Part shown: positions 54,372 to 64,000 of the stretch, in pieces
Layout of the letters: every line of letters begins with the position of its first letter
Position numbering within the stretch: the stretch's first letter is position 1
Assembly: GCA_030762935.1 (NCBI GenBank)
Contig: CM060883.1
Location: 34,743,501-34,807,500, forward strand
Source of the DNA: Hymenopus coronatus
Lineage: Eukaryota > Arthropoda > Insecta > Mantodea > Hymenopodidae
Length of the DNA stretch: 64,000 nucleotides
Direction of reading: 5' to 3'
The notes under the pieces: generated by a model
The model's input: the letters and a program-made list of their open reading frames with translations, nothing else
Told to the model about the DNA's origin: nothing
Databases searched by the model: none
Position numbers and translations under genes: made by a program

Positions 54372-55335
54372 TAAGAAAAATCTTGTGTTCCAGTCACATG
54401 ACTTCGTTCTAATCAAGACTAGCATTGGCTTATTACTTGCTTTATTTTAAGTAGAAGGGAATAAGGGAATACATTGAGCGATATTGGATTAATTGTTTTT
54501 CAGACCAGTCATGTGTAGGACAGGGGTTGGATAGGTAGAGTGGTTCCCAGTAAACTACAAGGTGTTCTCAAATTATGTTCAGTGGCAGAGCAACCGGTTA
54601 GAGATCGGGAGATCCGTGGTTCAAATCCCGGCTATGGCGTTGAGTTTTTCAGTATGACTCTTATTAAGCGATAATCAAATGATTTAAAAGTGGTTCCAAT
54701 TTGTTGAAATATGTTTCTTTGCATAGCCAGGGGTAACAAATTCCCGTACGGCAAACTTACGTATTTCAAAATTGAAACCAATAACAAGGAATTCTTCAAA
54801 AATGTATGCCACATAAATTGTGTGTTTTGTGGATATTTACATTTTATCCGTAGTAAGTTTGTGTCTATCTCTTATGGTGTACCACTTATGCAAAATTCAG
54901 AAAAATAATCCAGAATAAAGAAAACTTTAGAGGCTATTCCCAGAAAATTACAGAAATACATTTTATTTCTTATGTAAATATCTTTAATATACGGTACTTT
55001 AATATAAAAGCGTTAAAGCCATTTTTGAGAAAATCGAAATTTTCTAATTTATTCCCATGTAAAGGTTTATTGTGGGAGGAGAATTTTCCTCAAAATATTT
55101 CTATCGCTTAAGTGCAAGATATTAAACTCAAATACCAAATGTTTGTATTTTATCGACCGTTCGTTTTGGTGTTCACAGACACACTCGCGCGCTCAGATGT
55201 TTTCTTTAAATGCTTTTTTTGGATTCAGTGGATCCCAAAACATGTATTTCCGATAAAATCTCGATATAGAATTTTTTGGTGGAGTGTAATACCTTCTCTA
55301 ACTACGTACCATGTACAATGTGTAGAAAGTAATTA
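54372..55335 (-). repeat. HPR repeat (-), split by SINE S5
   Basis: Tail AATCTTGTGTTCCAGTCACA, interruption at 54518-54664, body from ATTAAGCGATAATCAAATGA, shortened ACACTCGCGCGCTC variable segment and a degraded head (CGTACCATGTACAATGTGTA). Confidence 0.85.
54518..54664 (+). mobile_element. SINE family S5, plus strand
   Basis: Begins GGGGTTGGATAGGTAGAGTG, then GTTCCCAGTAAACTACAAGG and CAGTGGCAGAGCAACCGGTT. Box B is GTGGTTCAAATCCCGGC and the tail GTTTTTCAGTATGACTCTTA. Box A lacks its first bases (…TGTTCAGTGGCAGAG). Confidence 0.82.
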
Positions 55336-56187
55336 AAATTAATTGAAAGTCTTAAGAAGGGGGAAACTTGCAAAGCTATTTACTGATTTTAGTGTTGGAA
55401 TGCAGAATAAGCAGAAAATACAGGATTTAACAGAAACTGCTATTCTAATTAAGGATCATCAGCACGAAAAAACGAGCAGAGGTTGTCATTGTTTCCGGTG
55501 TACTTTCATAAGAATAGAATAAGAGGGAACATTTCCTTACATATGTATATTTTACCTTATAAGTATTAAATTACATGTTTCTACACATAACACATAATTA
55601 CATAAGGAATTTTATTTTAAATTTCCCACTAGTTTAATTAATTTAATTTAAATTAAATGATTTCCAATTAGACATTCAAAGGGAAGTTTCAAACCATATT
55701 TAATTGCAATTTAGTTTTCAAACCTCCATCCCTAGCCAATCACGCTTAACAGTTAATATGTTTATTTTCAAACAGCATTCATTGGTTAGTATAGTTCAAT
55801 CAGTTATTTCCTCCCTCTCCCAGCCTCTCTCTCACTCTCTGTTTTATTTGTCTGATACTTTCATCTTACATTATTGTAATATCTGCTTCCAAAACAGAAG
55901 AGTGTGAATCGCATTCTATAATTATATGTGACAGTACAAACAGTCAGTTTTCTCTATTGGTGCAGTATCACTTTGCATTGAATATTGGTTGACTGATGCT
56001 CGTGTGTGTGTGTGAACTCCGTCCCGATGATGGTATGCGACAATTAGGAAGTGTATTTAAAGTGAAATACGCGTACTACTAACTTCTCTTTAATTTGGCA
56101 ATATGTAAAGCTCTGTAAATTTCACGTAAATTGAAAAGCTACTTATGTTTTGATTACGAAGCTCTGTTTGTATAGTTACATGTTTTG
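55336..56187. other. Low-copy DNA, no gene seen
   Basis: AT-rich with a CT-rich patch at about 55810-55840. No recognisable coding frame. Confidence 0.4.
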
Positions 56188-57038
56188 ATGTTACATTCTC
56201 CAGCGCATATATGCAACGTACATTGTAAATAGAGAAGGTATTGTATTCTACCCAAAAATTCTATACCGAGGTTTCACCAGAAATATATGTTTTTGTGGCC
56301 TCTGAATCCAATAAAAAAAGGATTTTGATTAAAAAGGTCAGTGTGCATGTCTGTCTGTCTATCTGTGTGGGTGTGTTTTTGTACGTAAGTGTGTGTCTAT
56401 GGGCAGGATAACTAAAAAACGAAAAGCCCATTAAATACCAAACTTGGTGATTAAGGTTAGTATCTTCCAAGGATGCGACACGACCCCAAACCACCGTTTA
56501 CATCAAAAATTTTTCGACAGTTTTAATTTTCTCAAACAGTACGTTAAACAATTAATATGACAAATAAAACATTTCTCTTGAATAGTCTGGGAGTAGCCTC
56601 TGAAATCCGCTTCATTGTAAATTACCTTTGCATAAATGGTAAACCGTAAGAAATATACAAAAACTTGCCTCACAAAAAATGCATTTTTGTTATACAGATA
56701 ACCGTTTCCAAGGTATTCCTTGTTATTGGTTTCAGTTTTAAAATACTTATACTTTTCTCAAACAGGAAGTAGTGTTTATTTTGTTTTACACCGGGACATA
56801 CAAAGAAATGAATTTCAATGAAAATCTACAAGCGACAGCTAGTAGTAAAGCATCTAACTGTCGATTTATCATGGTATATTCCTTTAGTTTCCTTGTACTA
56901 ATAAGGAATTAAGTAATAAAAGCATTTAGCTATGTTTATCTTGATTAGCATGGAGTATAAAGAAGAATGTTTTTTTGTAAGAAGTTTGTTTGTAGAACAG
57001 GTAGAGAAAATCATGTGAGGGAAACACACCAGATTTTA
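56188..57038 (+). repeat. HPR repeat, full length
   Basis: Head TTACATTCTCCAGCGCATAT and palindrome (GCAACGTACATTGTAAATAG), GTCTGTCTGTCTATCTGTGT variable segment, a body with two small deletions near 56485 and 56535, and a tail of the GTAGAGAAAATCATGTGAGG sub-type. Confidence 0.92.
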
Positions 57039-57741
57039 TTATGATTTACATGATTCTTGTTAAATGCTTTATTAAATTCTATAAATGGTGTTAAGCATTT
57101 TTGCTAACTCAGTTAAATTCTGTGTTTTAAAGTGGGCTTATAAGATTTATCAATACATAAGAAATGATTTTAAATCTATGTTCAGATTTTCTATTTGAGA
57201 TTTATTGTTATACTTTCCCTTTAGATTAATGAGAAGTTAGTTGAACGGGCTATCATTTCTGATTCCTTTGGCTATTACTGTATTCAGCTATGATACTTAA
57301 TCTCACAACATATAATTCAATTTGTTTCAGTCAGCTTGATGATTGCTTGATAAATGTTTCTTTAGCTACAGGCAATTTTATTCTATTTCAAATAATTACT
57401 GGATATTCCAGGCAAAGAGCTGAAAGGCACCATAAATCAACGAAGTGAGAAATGTATACACCTGAAAGATCTAATAGCTGCGGGCAATATTCAATAAAAG
57501 TAAAATAAATATGAATTATTTTACAATGACTAGATAGAAATATTAACTGTTTGGCTCTTGGCCGTTTTCGTTCAGTACTTAACCAGATGTGGTAACCGAA
57601 TTTGGCCCTTTAAAATCGCGGTTTAGCATTTGTTTTTACTTCGTCATTTGTTGTTTCTTTTACTAGGCTTTTATTTGTTTAATTTAAATTGCGACTTTGA
57701 TTTCCGTACGCTTTTCAGAATCCAGGTTTTCGAATGCCCAT
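57039..57741. other. Low-copy AT-rich DNA, no gene seen
   Basis: No coding or repeat signal recognised. Confidence 0.4.
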
Positions 57742-58389
57742 TTTTATTTTCTCTATACGTACTATGTACATAAAGTATAGAGAAGGTATTGTAATACACC
57801 CAAAAATTGGATACCGGGATTTCACCAGAAATATATGTTTTGGGTCTCCCGAAATCCCAAAAAAAAAGCATTTTTGGAAAAAGGTCCGTGTGTGTCTGTA
57901 GAAACCATAGCTCAAAACCGAAAAGACCGTTAAATAGCAAACTTGGTATTGAAATTTGGCATCTTGCAAGGATGCGACACTAACATTTTCAAGAAAATCT
58001 CCCCACACTATCCTTTACATGGAACTTTTTTCGAAAATTTTGATTTTCTCAAAAATGGCTCTAACGATTTCGTTTAAAATATCGTATATTAAAGTTATTT
58101 ACCTGACAAATAGAATGTATATCTTGAATTTTCTGGGAATAGCTTGTGAAGACTACTTTAATCTGAATGAATTTTACGGAATTTTCCATAACTGCTAAAC
58201 CGTAAGAGATGGACAAAAACTTACCACACAAAAAATGTAGAACACATTGAAACACACAATTTATATTACATACATTTTTTCGAGGAGTTGATCGTTTTTG
58301 AGATATTCCTTGTTTTTGGTTTCAGCTTTGAAAAATGTATACTTTTCTCAAACAGCAGAAGTCATGTGAATGGAACACATAAGATTTTT
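57742..58389 (+). repeat. HPR repeat with internal tail-half deletion
   Basis: Head TTTTTATTTTCTCTATACGT with palindrome (ACTATGTACATAAAGTATAG), core, short GTGTGTGTCTG, body to 'cttttctcaaacagcagaag', then only the last 30 nt of the tail (AGTCATGTGAATGGAACACA). About 240 bp of the tail half is deleted. Confidence 0.92.
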
Positions 58390-59704
58390 TCTAATCTTTT
58401 TGTGAGGATTACTGAACGCCCCTGGTAAAACTAAACAGCCAACATTATTTATGATACAACCTAATATTAGTTTGGAACCCAAGATCCCAAACATTCCCAT
58501 TATCGTATTTATCTAGTAGTAGTGTTGATAGCAAGACCCCAACTGTGTTTCTCGTGCTAGAGTAAGAATACTCTCATTTGCATGACAGATTCCTAATGAG
58601 GGACTCCTCTCATCTTGCCATTAATAAGGCAGTAGGCGAGGAAAGGAGTAACATAGGGGTTAATGTACGCAGCTATGCAATCTCGTCTATGCCAGCTCTG
58701 TATAACGGCATAATGAGCAACTATCATTCTTGGGAACCTCCCTTCCGCGGTTTATCTTGGTGCTGACTGTGCAGAAAGGGGTTGTGACTCTGGATAACCG
58801 CGATAACCCTCCCCCCCACGAAACATATCACACTCAATCATTACAACACACAAACGTTTTCATTCCGACAACTACCGCTAGAGCTCTCTGCTTGTATTGC
58901 AGTGTTTCGCCATGCGCTTGTATGTAGATGTTGGCAGCAACAAGGGCTAACCAAAGAGCCAAGCTAATCGTGCTTCCACCAGAAAAGGATCTATCCCAGG
59001 AATGGCGAACAGTACTCTATTATACCTGTAGTCGCTATACACATACACACGCGCCAGGTGGAACCGGTTCTCTCTAGCAGTGGCGGGCTGTATATAGTTT
59101 CAGATTTGTATACATTTTCTTGAGGTGAAATCACATATCAAGGATTTTATTACTATATTTGTTCTATTGACATTTATTTCACAACAAACAGGGCGTATTT
59201 AATTTTTGCTCAACAAATGGTTTATAAGCATTATAATTGTAGTATAATCACGTAACATACAATGGAGTATTGATTGAAGGTGAAACCATCACCACTTGTT
59301 TTGAGAACCACCAGTACGTGCTACGTCAACAACTGAACCGGTTTAATAGTCACAAAGAGAGAGGAAGCACTGTTCGCCATGCCTCATCTATCCGGTAATA
59401 TCACTAATAGGTGGCGCAGGGCATCGTGGGTTCATCCCGGCTTGGGCATGTGTGTTTGTGTCTTTCTAAAGGTGTATATGTGTAAGTAAAAAGAAAAAAA
59501 ACGGTAAAATAAATAGATCTACAAGAGAAATATAGGAAGCTAAACAAAAAGGTAAAAAAGAGGAAAAGGCACCAAAGTCCTGACAAAACACCGGAATTAG
59601 AAAAAAAGATAAGCCACGCCAGCAATCGAAAAGTAGATAGTGTACGACTATACAGCGATTTGTAGTCGAGGGCATACATACTTGAAAACCCAACCAATAA
59701 CAAA
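58390..59704. other. Low-copy DNA with an imperfect inverted repeat
   Basis: GGATCTATCCCAGGAATGGC, GAACAGTACT at about 58988-59017 matches in reverse the block TGTTCGCCATGCCTCATCTA, TCCGG at about 59372-59396. AACCGGTT occurs in both arms. A C-run (58809-58817) and a CACACGCGCC patch are present. No coding family recognised. Confidence 0.35.
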
Positions 59705-59998
59705 TCGTCCTCGACGACTTAATGCTTACCATGCTAGCCTTATATACTCAAGGTCGCGGGTTCAAACCTGGCGAAGCACGATGGATTCTTTTTGGGCGTA
59801 GAAATCCTTAACATGGCTTTCTTTGGAAGGGAAGTAAAGTCACTGGTCCCGTGTCGTAGATTTACGACACATAAAATAAACCTCAATCATGATAAATAGG
59901 CCTCTGAACAAACTAAAGCAATCTTTCACGACCAATATAGAATGGCATGCTGAGAAACACAGCAGTTAAAGAGAGCCCTTAAATGAAACTCCATTTTG
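59705..59998 (+). mobile_element. SINE family S2 with 14-bp target duplication
   Basis: Flanked by CAACCAATAACAAA (59691-59704) and CAACCAATATCAAA (59999-60012), 13 of 14 identical. The head has ATGCTTACCATGCTAGCC and box B GCGGGTTCAAACCTGGC; the body has CCGTGTCGTAGATTTACGAC and CAATCTTTCACGACCAATAT. Confidence 0.88.
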
Positions 59999-60012
59999 CA
60001 ACCAATATCAAA

Positions 60013-60908
60013 GAATATATCCAATATGGTTAACGACGCAAAATTTTTTATTTGATGACATTAATTCTTTAATTTAACGAGATGAACACTTTCTGTGTAG
60101 TAAGATTTTGTGCCACTTTTTGTATCTAAATCATACGCAATAATTGCATCTACGCCCTAATTTTCAACGGGAGAATTAAAATCTGGTATCGAATTGTCAT
60201 CTAAATCTTCATTTAGAACTTTTTCAAGTGATGATTCACGTATTTTCAGATACTATATTACAGAATATATCAGATACTGGTGTGCATCCGAATTCTATAA
60301 TAGTAATATTGTTGCTGAATAATTCAATCATCAATAAATATAGTTTATTTGGGTAGTAACTATTGGATTTGCCTAAAATGATGTAGGCAAAAATAATTGT
60401 GCATTTTTGTAATTCAAGGAACATAAAACATGTAAGGAGATAAATAGTGACGTGGTCTCTGAGAAGAAGCAGATCTCTGGAACCCAGAGTAACATTTTAC
60501 TTCTAGAACATTCATTATATTAGGAACTTAATTTTCAGCTGATTTATGTGGTAGGTACTCGAACAGCAATAACTCAAAAACATAACCTGCAGGGAAATGA
60601 CTACGGAAGATAGTGAAGGAACCCCCTTTCAGAGATCTAGGTTAATATTGCAGCAGAATAATAGCTTCAATTGTTTCCAAATAACATTTTCATCGCTTAG
60701 ATGCTCTACTGTACTCAGATTCTCAGCTGTCACCTCATTCGTCTGTTTCTCTGCCTCAAATAGTCTCTGAAGACTGTCACATCCATAGCAACTCTCCGGC
60801 CATAGCAACTCCTCCTTTCACAGTCTCCACAATAAATGCGGAATATTCTTACAAAAGAGGCAGGTATTCCCAAGATTGCTGACAAAGTTTTTGAAGGACA
60901 CAAGCGCT
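60013..60908. other. Low-copy AT-rich DNA, no gene seen
   Basis: No recognisable frame or RNA. A small repeat of ATAGCAACTC (60784 and 60800) is present. Confidence 0.4.
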
Positions 60909-61584
60909 TTTTTACATTCTCTACACCTACTATGTACATAGTGTATAGAGAAGGTATTGTAATACACCCAAAAATTCGATACTGTGATTTCACCGGAAAT
61001 ACATGTTTTGGTCCCCTTGAATCCAACAAAAAAATATATATATGTTTTTGGAAAAAAGTCCGTGTGTGTCTTCGTGCGTGTATGTGTGTGTGTCTGTGGA
61101 TAGCATAGCTCAAAAACGAAAAGACCGTCGAGTACCAAATATCCCAGCTACCCTTCACATGGAGCATTTTTTAGAAAATTTTGATATTTTCAAAAATGGA
61201 TCTAACGATTTTGATTAAAATGTCGTATTTTCAAAATATTTACATAATTTATGCTGAATAAATTTTTTTCGCGGAGTTGATCGTTTTTGAAATATTCCTT
61301 GTTTTTGGTTTCAGCTTTGAAAGAAATACCATTCTCATGCAGGAATTTGTCAACTCCTGTCCATACAAACAAAGAAACTTCAGTCACATAGCAACCAGCT
61401 TTTGACTATCATTTTAACCTATGGTACTCCCTTGTTTTGCTTCTATTTACAAGGAAGCAAGTAATAAGACTATTCCTGCTAATTTTTTCTCGGTTAGCAT
61501 GAAGTAAATAGAAGTATAAGCTTTTTAACAATATTTTGTGGCAGAGATGTAGAGAAAGTCATGTGAATGGAACACATATTTTTT
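60909..61584 (+). repeat. HPR repeat with core-to-body deletion
   Basis: Head TTTTTACATTCTCTACACCT and palindrome (ACTATGTACATAGTGTATAG), GTGTGTGTGTCTGTGGATAG. After 'ccgtcgagtaccaaatatcc' about 60 bp is lost, and further body is missing after 'caaaatatttaca'. The tail is normal. Confidence 0.93.
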
Positions 61585-61922
61585 AACATCTTTCGAACAA
61601 TTTAAACTCCAATCGGTATGTTTCTATGTATCTTAGCTGATTAGAGCATGGCATAGTAAAATGAAGCTTCGTTATTGAAATCCCTCAATTCTTAGGCAAT
61701 ACCTCGTAGTGTGATGTCTGGCGGACAGTCAGCCTTGTAGGAGTTAGCCCTATGCCTTACCAGCTTACTTCGTCTCCTGTACTACTTGGAGATACTTGTG
61801 CTAGGTGTAAGTATATCTATTGTTACATTTGTCAGACAGATGACATTAGTGCCTTCCACCATTCTCTATTATATCATTTCTATTTTTAACCAGTATTTAC
61901 CTTGGCCTCTGAAGAAAGCCAT
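61585..61922. other. Low-copy spacer, no gene seen
   Basis: No repeat or coding frame recognised. Confidence 0.35.
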
Positions 61923-61953
61923 AAAAAATATCCTATGTGTATTACTCACATGA
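61923..61953 (-). repeat. HPR tail-end scrap (-)
   Basis: AAAAAATATCCTATGTGTAT, TACTCACATGACTT is the outermost reversed tail, fused to the following (+) head. Confidence 0.55.
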
Positions 61954-62648
61954 CTTTTTACTTTCACTATATTCTCTATACCCACTATGTACAAAGGTAT
62001 AGAGAAGGTATTGCACTCCACCAAAAAATTCGATACCGAGATTTCACCGGAAATATATGTTTTAGGGTCCCCCTGTATAAAAAAAAAGCATTCTCAGAAA
62101 AAGATCCATGTATGTGTCCGGGTGTCCGTGTGTCAGTATGCCCGTGTGTCTGTGAACACGATAACTCAAAAACGAAAAGTCGGTAAAATACCGAACTTGG
62201 TATTTAAGTTTGGTATCGTTCAGGGATGCGACACGAAGAATTTCAGAAAAATCCCTCCACATCAAACTACCCTTTACATGGAACTTTTTTCAAAAATTTT
62301 GATTTTCTCAAGAATGGCTCTAACGATTTTGATTAAAAAGCCTATATTAAAGATATTTAAGTGACAATTTTGAATAACTGTTAAACCATAAGAGAGGGAC
62401 AAAATCTTATACTTTTCTCATACAGAAATTTGTCAACTGCTGTCCATACAAACAAAGGAATTTCAGTGACAGCAACCAGCTTTTGACCATCACTTTAACC
62501 TATGGTACTTTCTTATTTCGCTTCTACTTACAAGGAAGTAAGTAGCTATTTTTTCTGATTAGCATGAAGTAAATAGAATCACAAGCTTGTGACAAAAACT
62601 TGTTGTAGAGATGTAGAGAAAGTCATTTGAATGGTACACGTCATATAT
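61954..62648 (+). repeat. HPR repeat with body deletion
   Basis: Head TTTTTACTTTCACTATATTC then CTCTATACCCACTATGTACA, AAGGTATAGAGAAGG; GTGTCCGGGTGTCCGTGTGT variable segment; two deletions in the body (near 62367 and 62403); tail AGAGAAAGTCATTTGAATGG. Confidence 0.92.
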
Positions 62649-63105
62649 ATTTTCTGTACTTACCTAAGAGATTTCGAACTAATAGAATCTTCCGCAACAT
62701 ACCAGAGGCCTCTGGCTAAACAAAAAGAAGAAAAAAAATTCAAAACTTGGCGCTGCCTTCAGAGTTAAATAATTCAATTTGAAGTACTGAGTTTGTTGAT
62801 ACGTTTTTGCGTGCGGATGATTACCTCGGAGTCATTTATAAAAACAACAAAAACTTCTTTCACGAGATTCTCTTAAAATCTTTGACATGTCAGTGTAAAT
62901 ATGACAACCATGATCTTTCTTTCACTGTAATGTTATATTCTATAGGACCGCAGGCTTACTGAGTTACCTCATTAAAATTATTATTAATTCTACAAATGTA
63001 TATCCATTACTATTTTAAACCTTAGCTGGCGCCACGTAACGTTTACGTTTCGAATTTAGGAGGTTCTGGGTTCGATTCTTATCAACTGCTTACTCTGATC
63101 CATTG
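62649..63105. other. Low-copy spacer with a tRNA-like box B
   Basis: GAGGTTCTGGGTTCGATTCT at about 63060-63079 resembles the box B of a tRNA-derived SINE, but no box A or body could be matched. Confidence 0.3.
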
Positions 63106-63978
63106 ATTTTTACTTTCTCTACACGTACTATGTACATAGAGAAGCTATGGCACTCCACCCAAAAATTTGCCACCGAGATTTCACCGGAAATAGACGTTTT
63201 AGGGTCCCTATATATTTTCAGAAAAAAATCCTTGTGCGTGTCCATGTGTCTGTGAATACGATAACACAAAAACGAAAAGTCGATAAAATACCCAACTTGA
63301 AATTTAAGTTAAGTACCTTCCAGGGATGCAACACAAAGCCTTTTGAGAAAAATCTCCCCAGCCCAAACTACCCTTTACATGGAAAAAGGTTTCTAACATT
63401 TTTATTTTCTCAAAAATGGCTCTAACGATTTTGATTAAAGTACCGTATATAAAAGGTATTTTATATTGCAAATAAAATGTATGTCTTAAATGTTCTGGAA
63501 ATAGCCTCTAAAAATATATTTATTCTAAATGAATTTTGCTGAATTTTGCTTAACTAGTTAATCGTAAGAGATAGACAAAGCTTATCACACACAAAATGTA
63601 GATCGCGTTAAAAAACACAATTTATGCCATATATGAATGTTGTTTTCGAGGAATGGACCACTTCTGGGGTAATCCTTGTTTTTTGTTTCAAATTTAAAAT
63701 CTTCAACTTTTCTCACACGAAAAGTTGCAAACTACTGGCTCTGCATAGAAACGATTTTAACCACATAGCAATCAGCTTTTAAAAGGTTTTACTATCACTT
63801 TAGCCTAGTGAATTCCCTTATTTCCTTTCTACTTACAAGGAAATAAGTAATAAAGACAATTTCTGCTAACGTTTATATCGGTTATGTTAATTTCGATAGA
63901 AGTATATGCTTTTTAACATTAATTTTTAACAGGGATGTGCAGAAAGTCATGTGAATGGCACACATTAGATTTCTTCGG
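63106..63978 (+). repeat. HPR repeat, full length
   Basis: Head TTTTTACTTTCTCTACACGT with one palindrome arm shortened (ACTATGTACATAGAGAAGC). Core, CGTGTCCATGTGTCTGTGAA, body and tail (GCAGAAAGTCATGTGAATGG, CACACATTAGATTTCT) complete it just before the window end. Confidence 0.94.
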
Positions 63979-64000
63979 AGGCTTTCCCCCAGTCATCAGG

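Overview
This is AT-rich, intergenic or intronic DNA from an animal, most likely an insect. I found no intact host protein-coding gene. The insect call rests on the families present: mariner-type transposase remnants with a D34D core, at least six tRNA-headed SINE families, a Helitron, a jockey/CR1-like RNase H fragment, and a processed pseudogene of mitochondrial ATP synthase subunit d that resembles the insect protein. A cockroach, termite or other large-genome insect would fit, but the species is not fixed by the sequence.

The dominant component is one interspersed repeat of about 0.85-0.9 kb, here called HPR (hairpin-headed repeat, a working name). I count more than 35 full or partial copies in both orientations, covering perhaps 40-45% of the window. 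The 'head' carries a roughly 36-nt near-palindrome around TATGTACATA. Next come a conserved core, a variable GT/GTCT-rich microsatellite, a long AT-rich body and a conserved 'tail' ending near GTCATGTGAATGGAACACAT. ACTTTCTCTACA-like motifs lie in inverted orientation at the two ends. Orientation below: + means head at the left. The family does not match a class I can name with certainty. Its architecture recalls Helentron-associated elements (DINE-1/HINE type).

Other elements are nested in HPR copies: a 1,267-bp mariner (27418-28684), a Helitron deletion derivative (17601-~18497), a 608-bp TA-flanked MITE (41604-42211), a rearranged fold-back mariner (49490-50075), and SINEs at 11931, 21050, 32509, 37038, 40897 and 54518. 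HPR is therefore older than these insertions. A second fold-back element (3904-4716) with 266-bp arms, built from a mariner-like transposase 5' end, sits inside a non-LTR pol fragment.

By region: 1-10.7 kb, HPR copies, the pol fragment with its fold-back element, a possible promoter/first exon near 5.5-5.75 kb and a mariner C-terminal remnant. 10.7-22 kb, dense HPR, SINEs, the ATP synthase d pseudogene and the Helitron. 22-35 kb, HPR, an inverted duplication around a mariner, and a head-to-tail tandem of three HPR units (32236-35113). 35-41 kb, HPR followed by a 600-bp (TATG)n array that starts at an HPR head palindrome, then 1.1 kb of purine-rich DNA. 41-53 kb, MITE, SINEs, HPR, a second purine tract and the fold-back mariner. 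53-64 kb, sparser HPR plus low-copy DNA with a cluster of three SOX-type motifs at 54157-54238.

No genes work together here. The biology is transposon accumulation, nested insertion and local rearrangement. Open reading frames in the microsatellite, the purine tracts and most HPR copies are by-products of base composition. All family names come from recalled motifs, not from searches.
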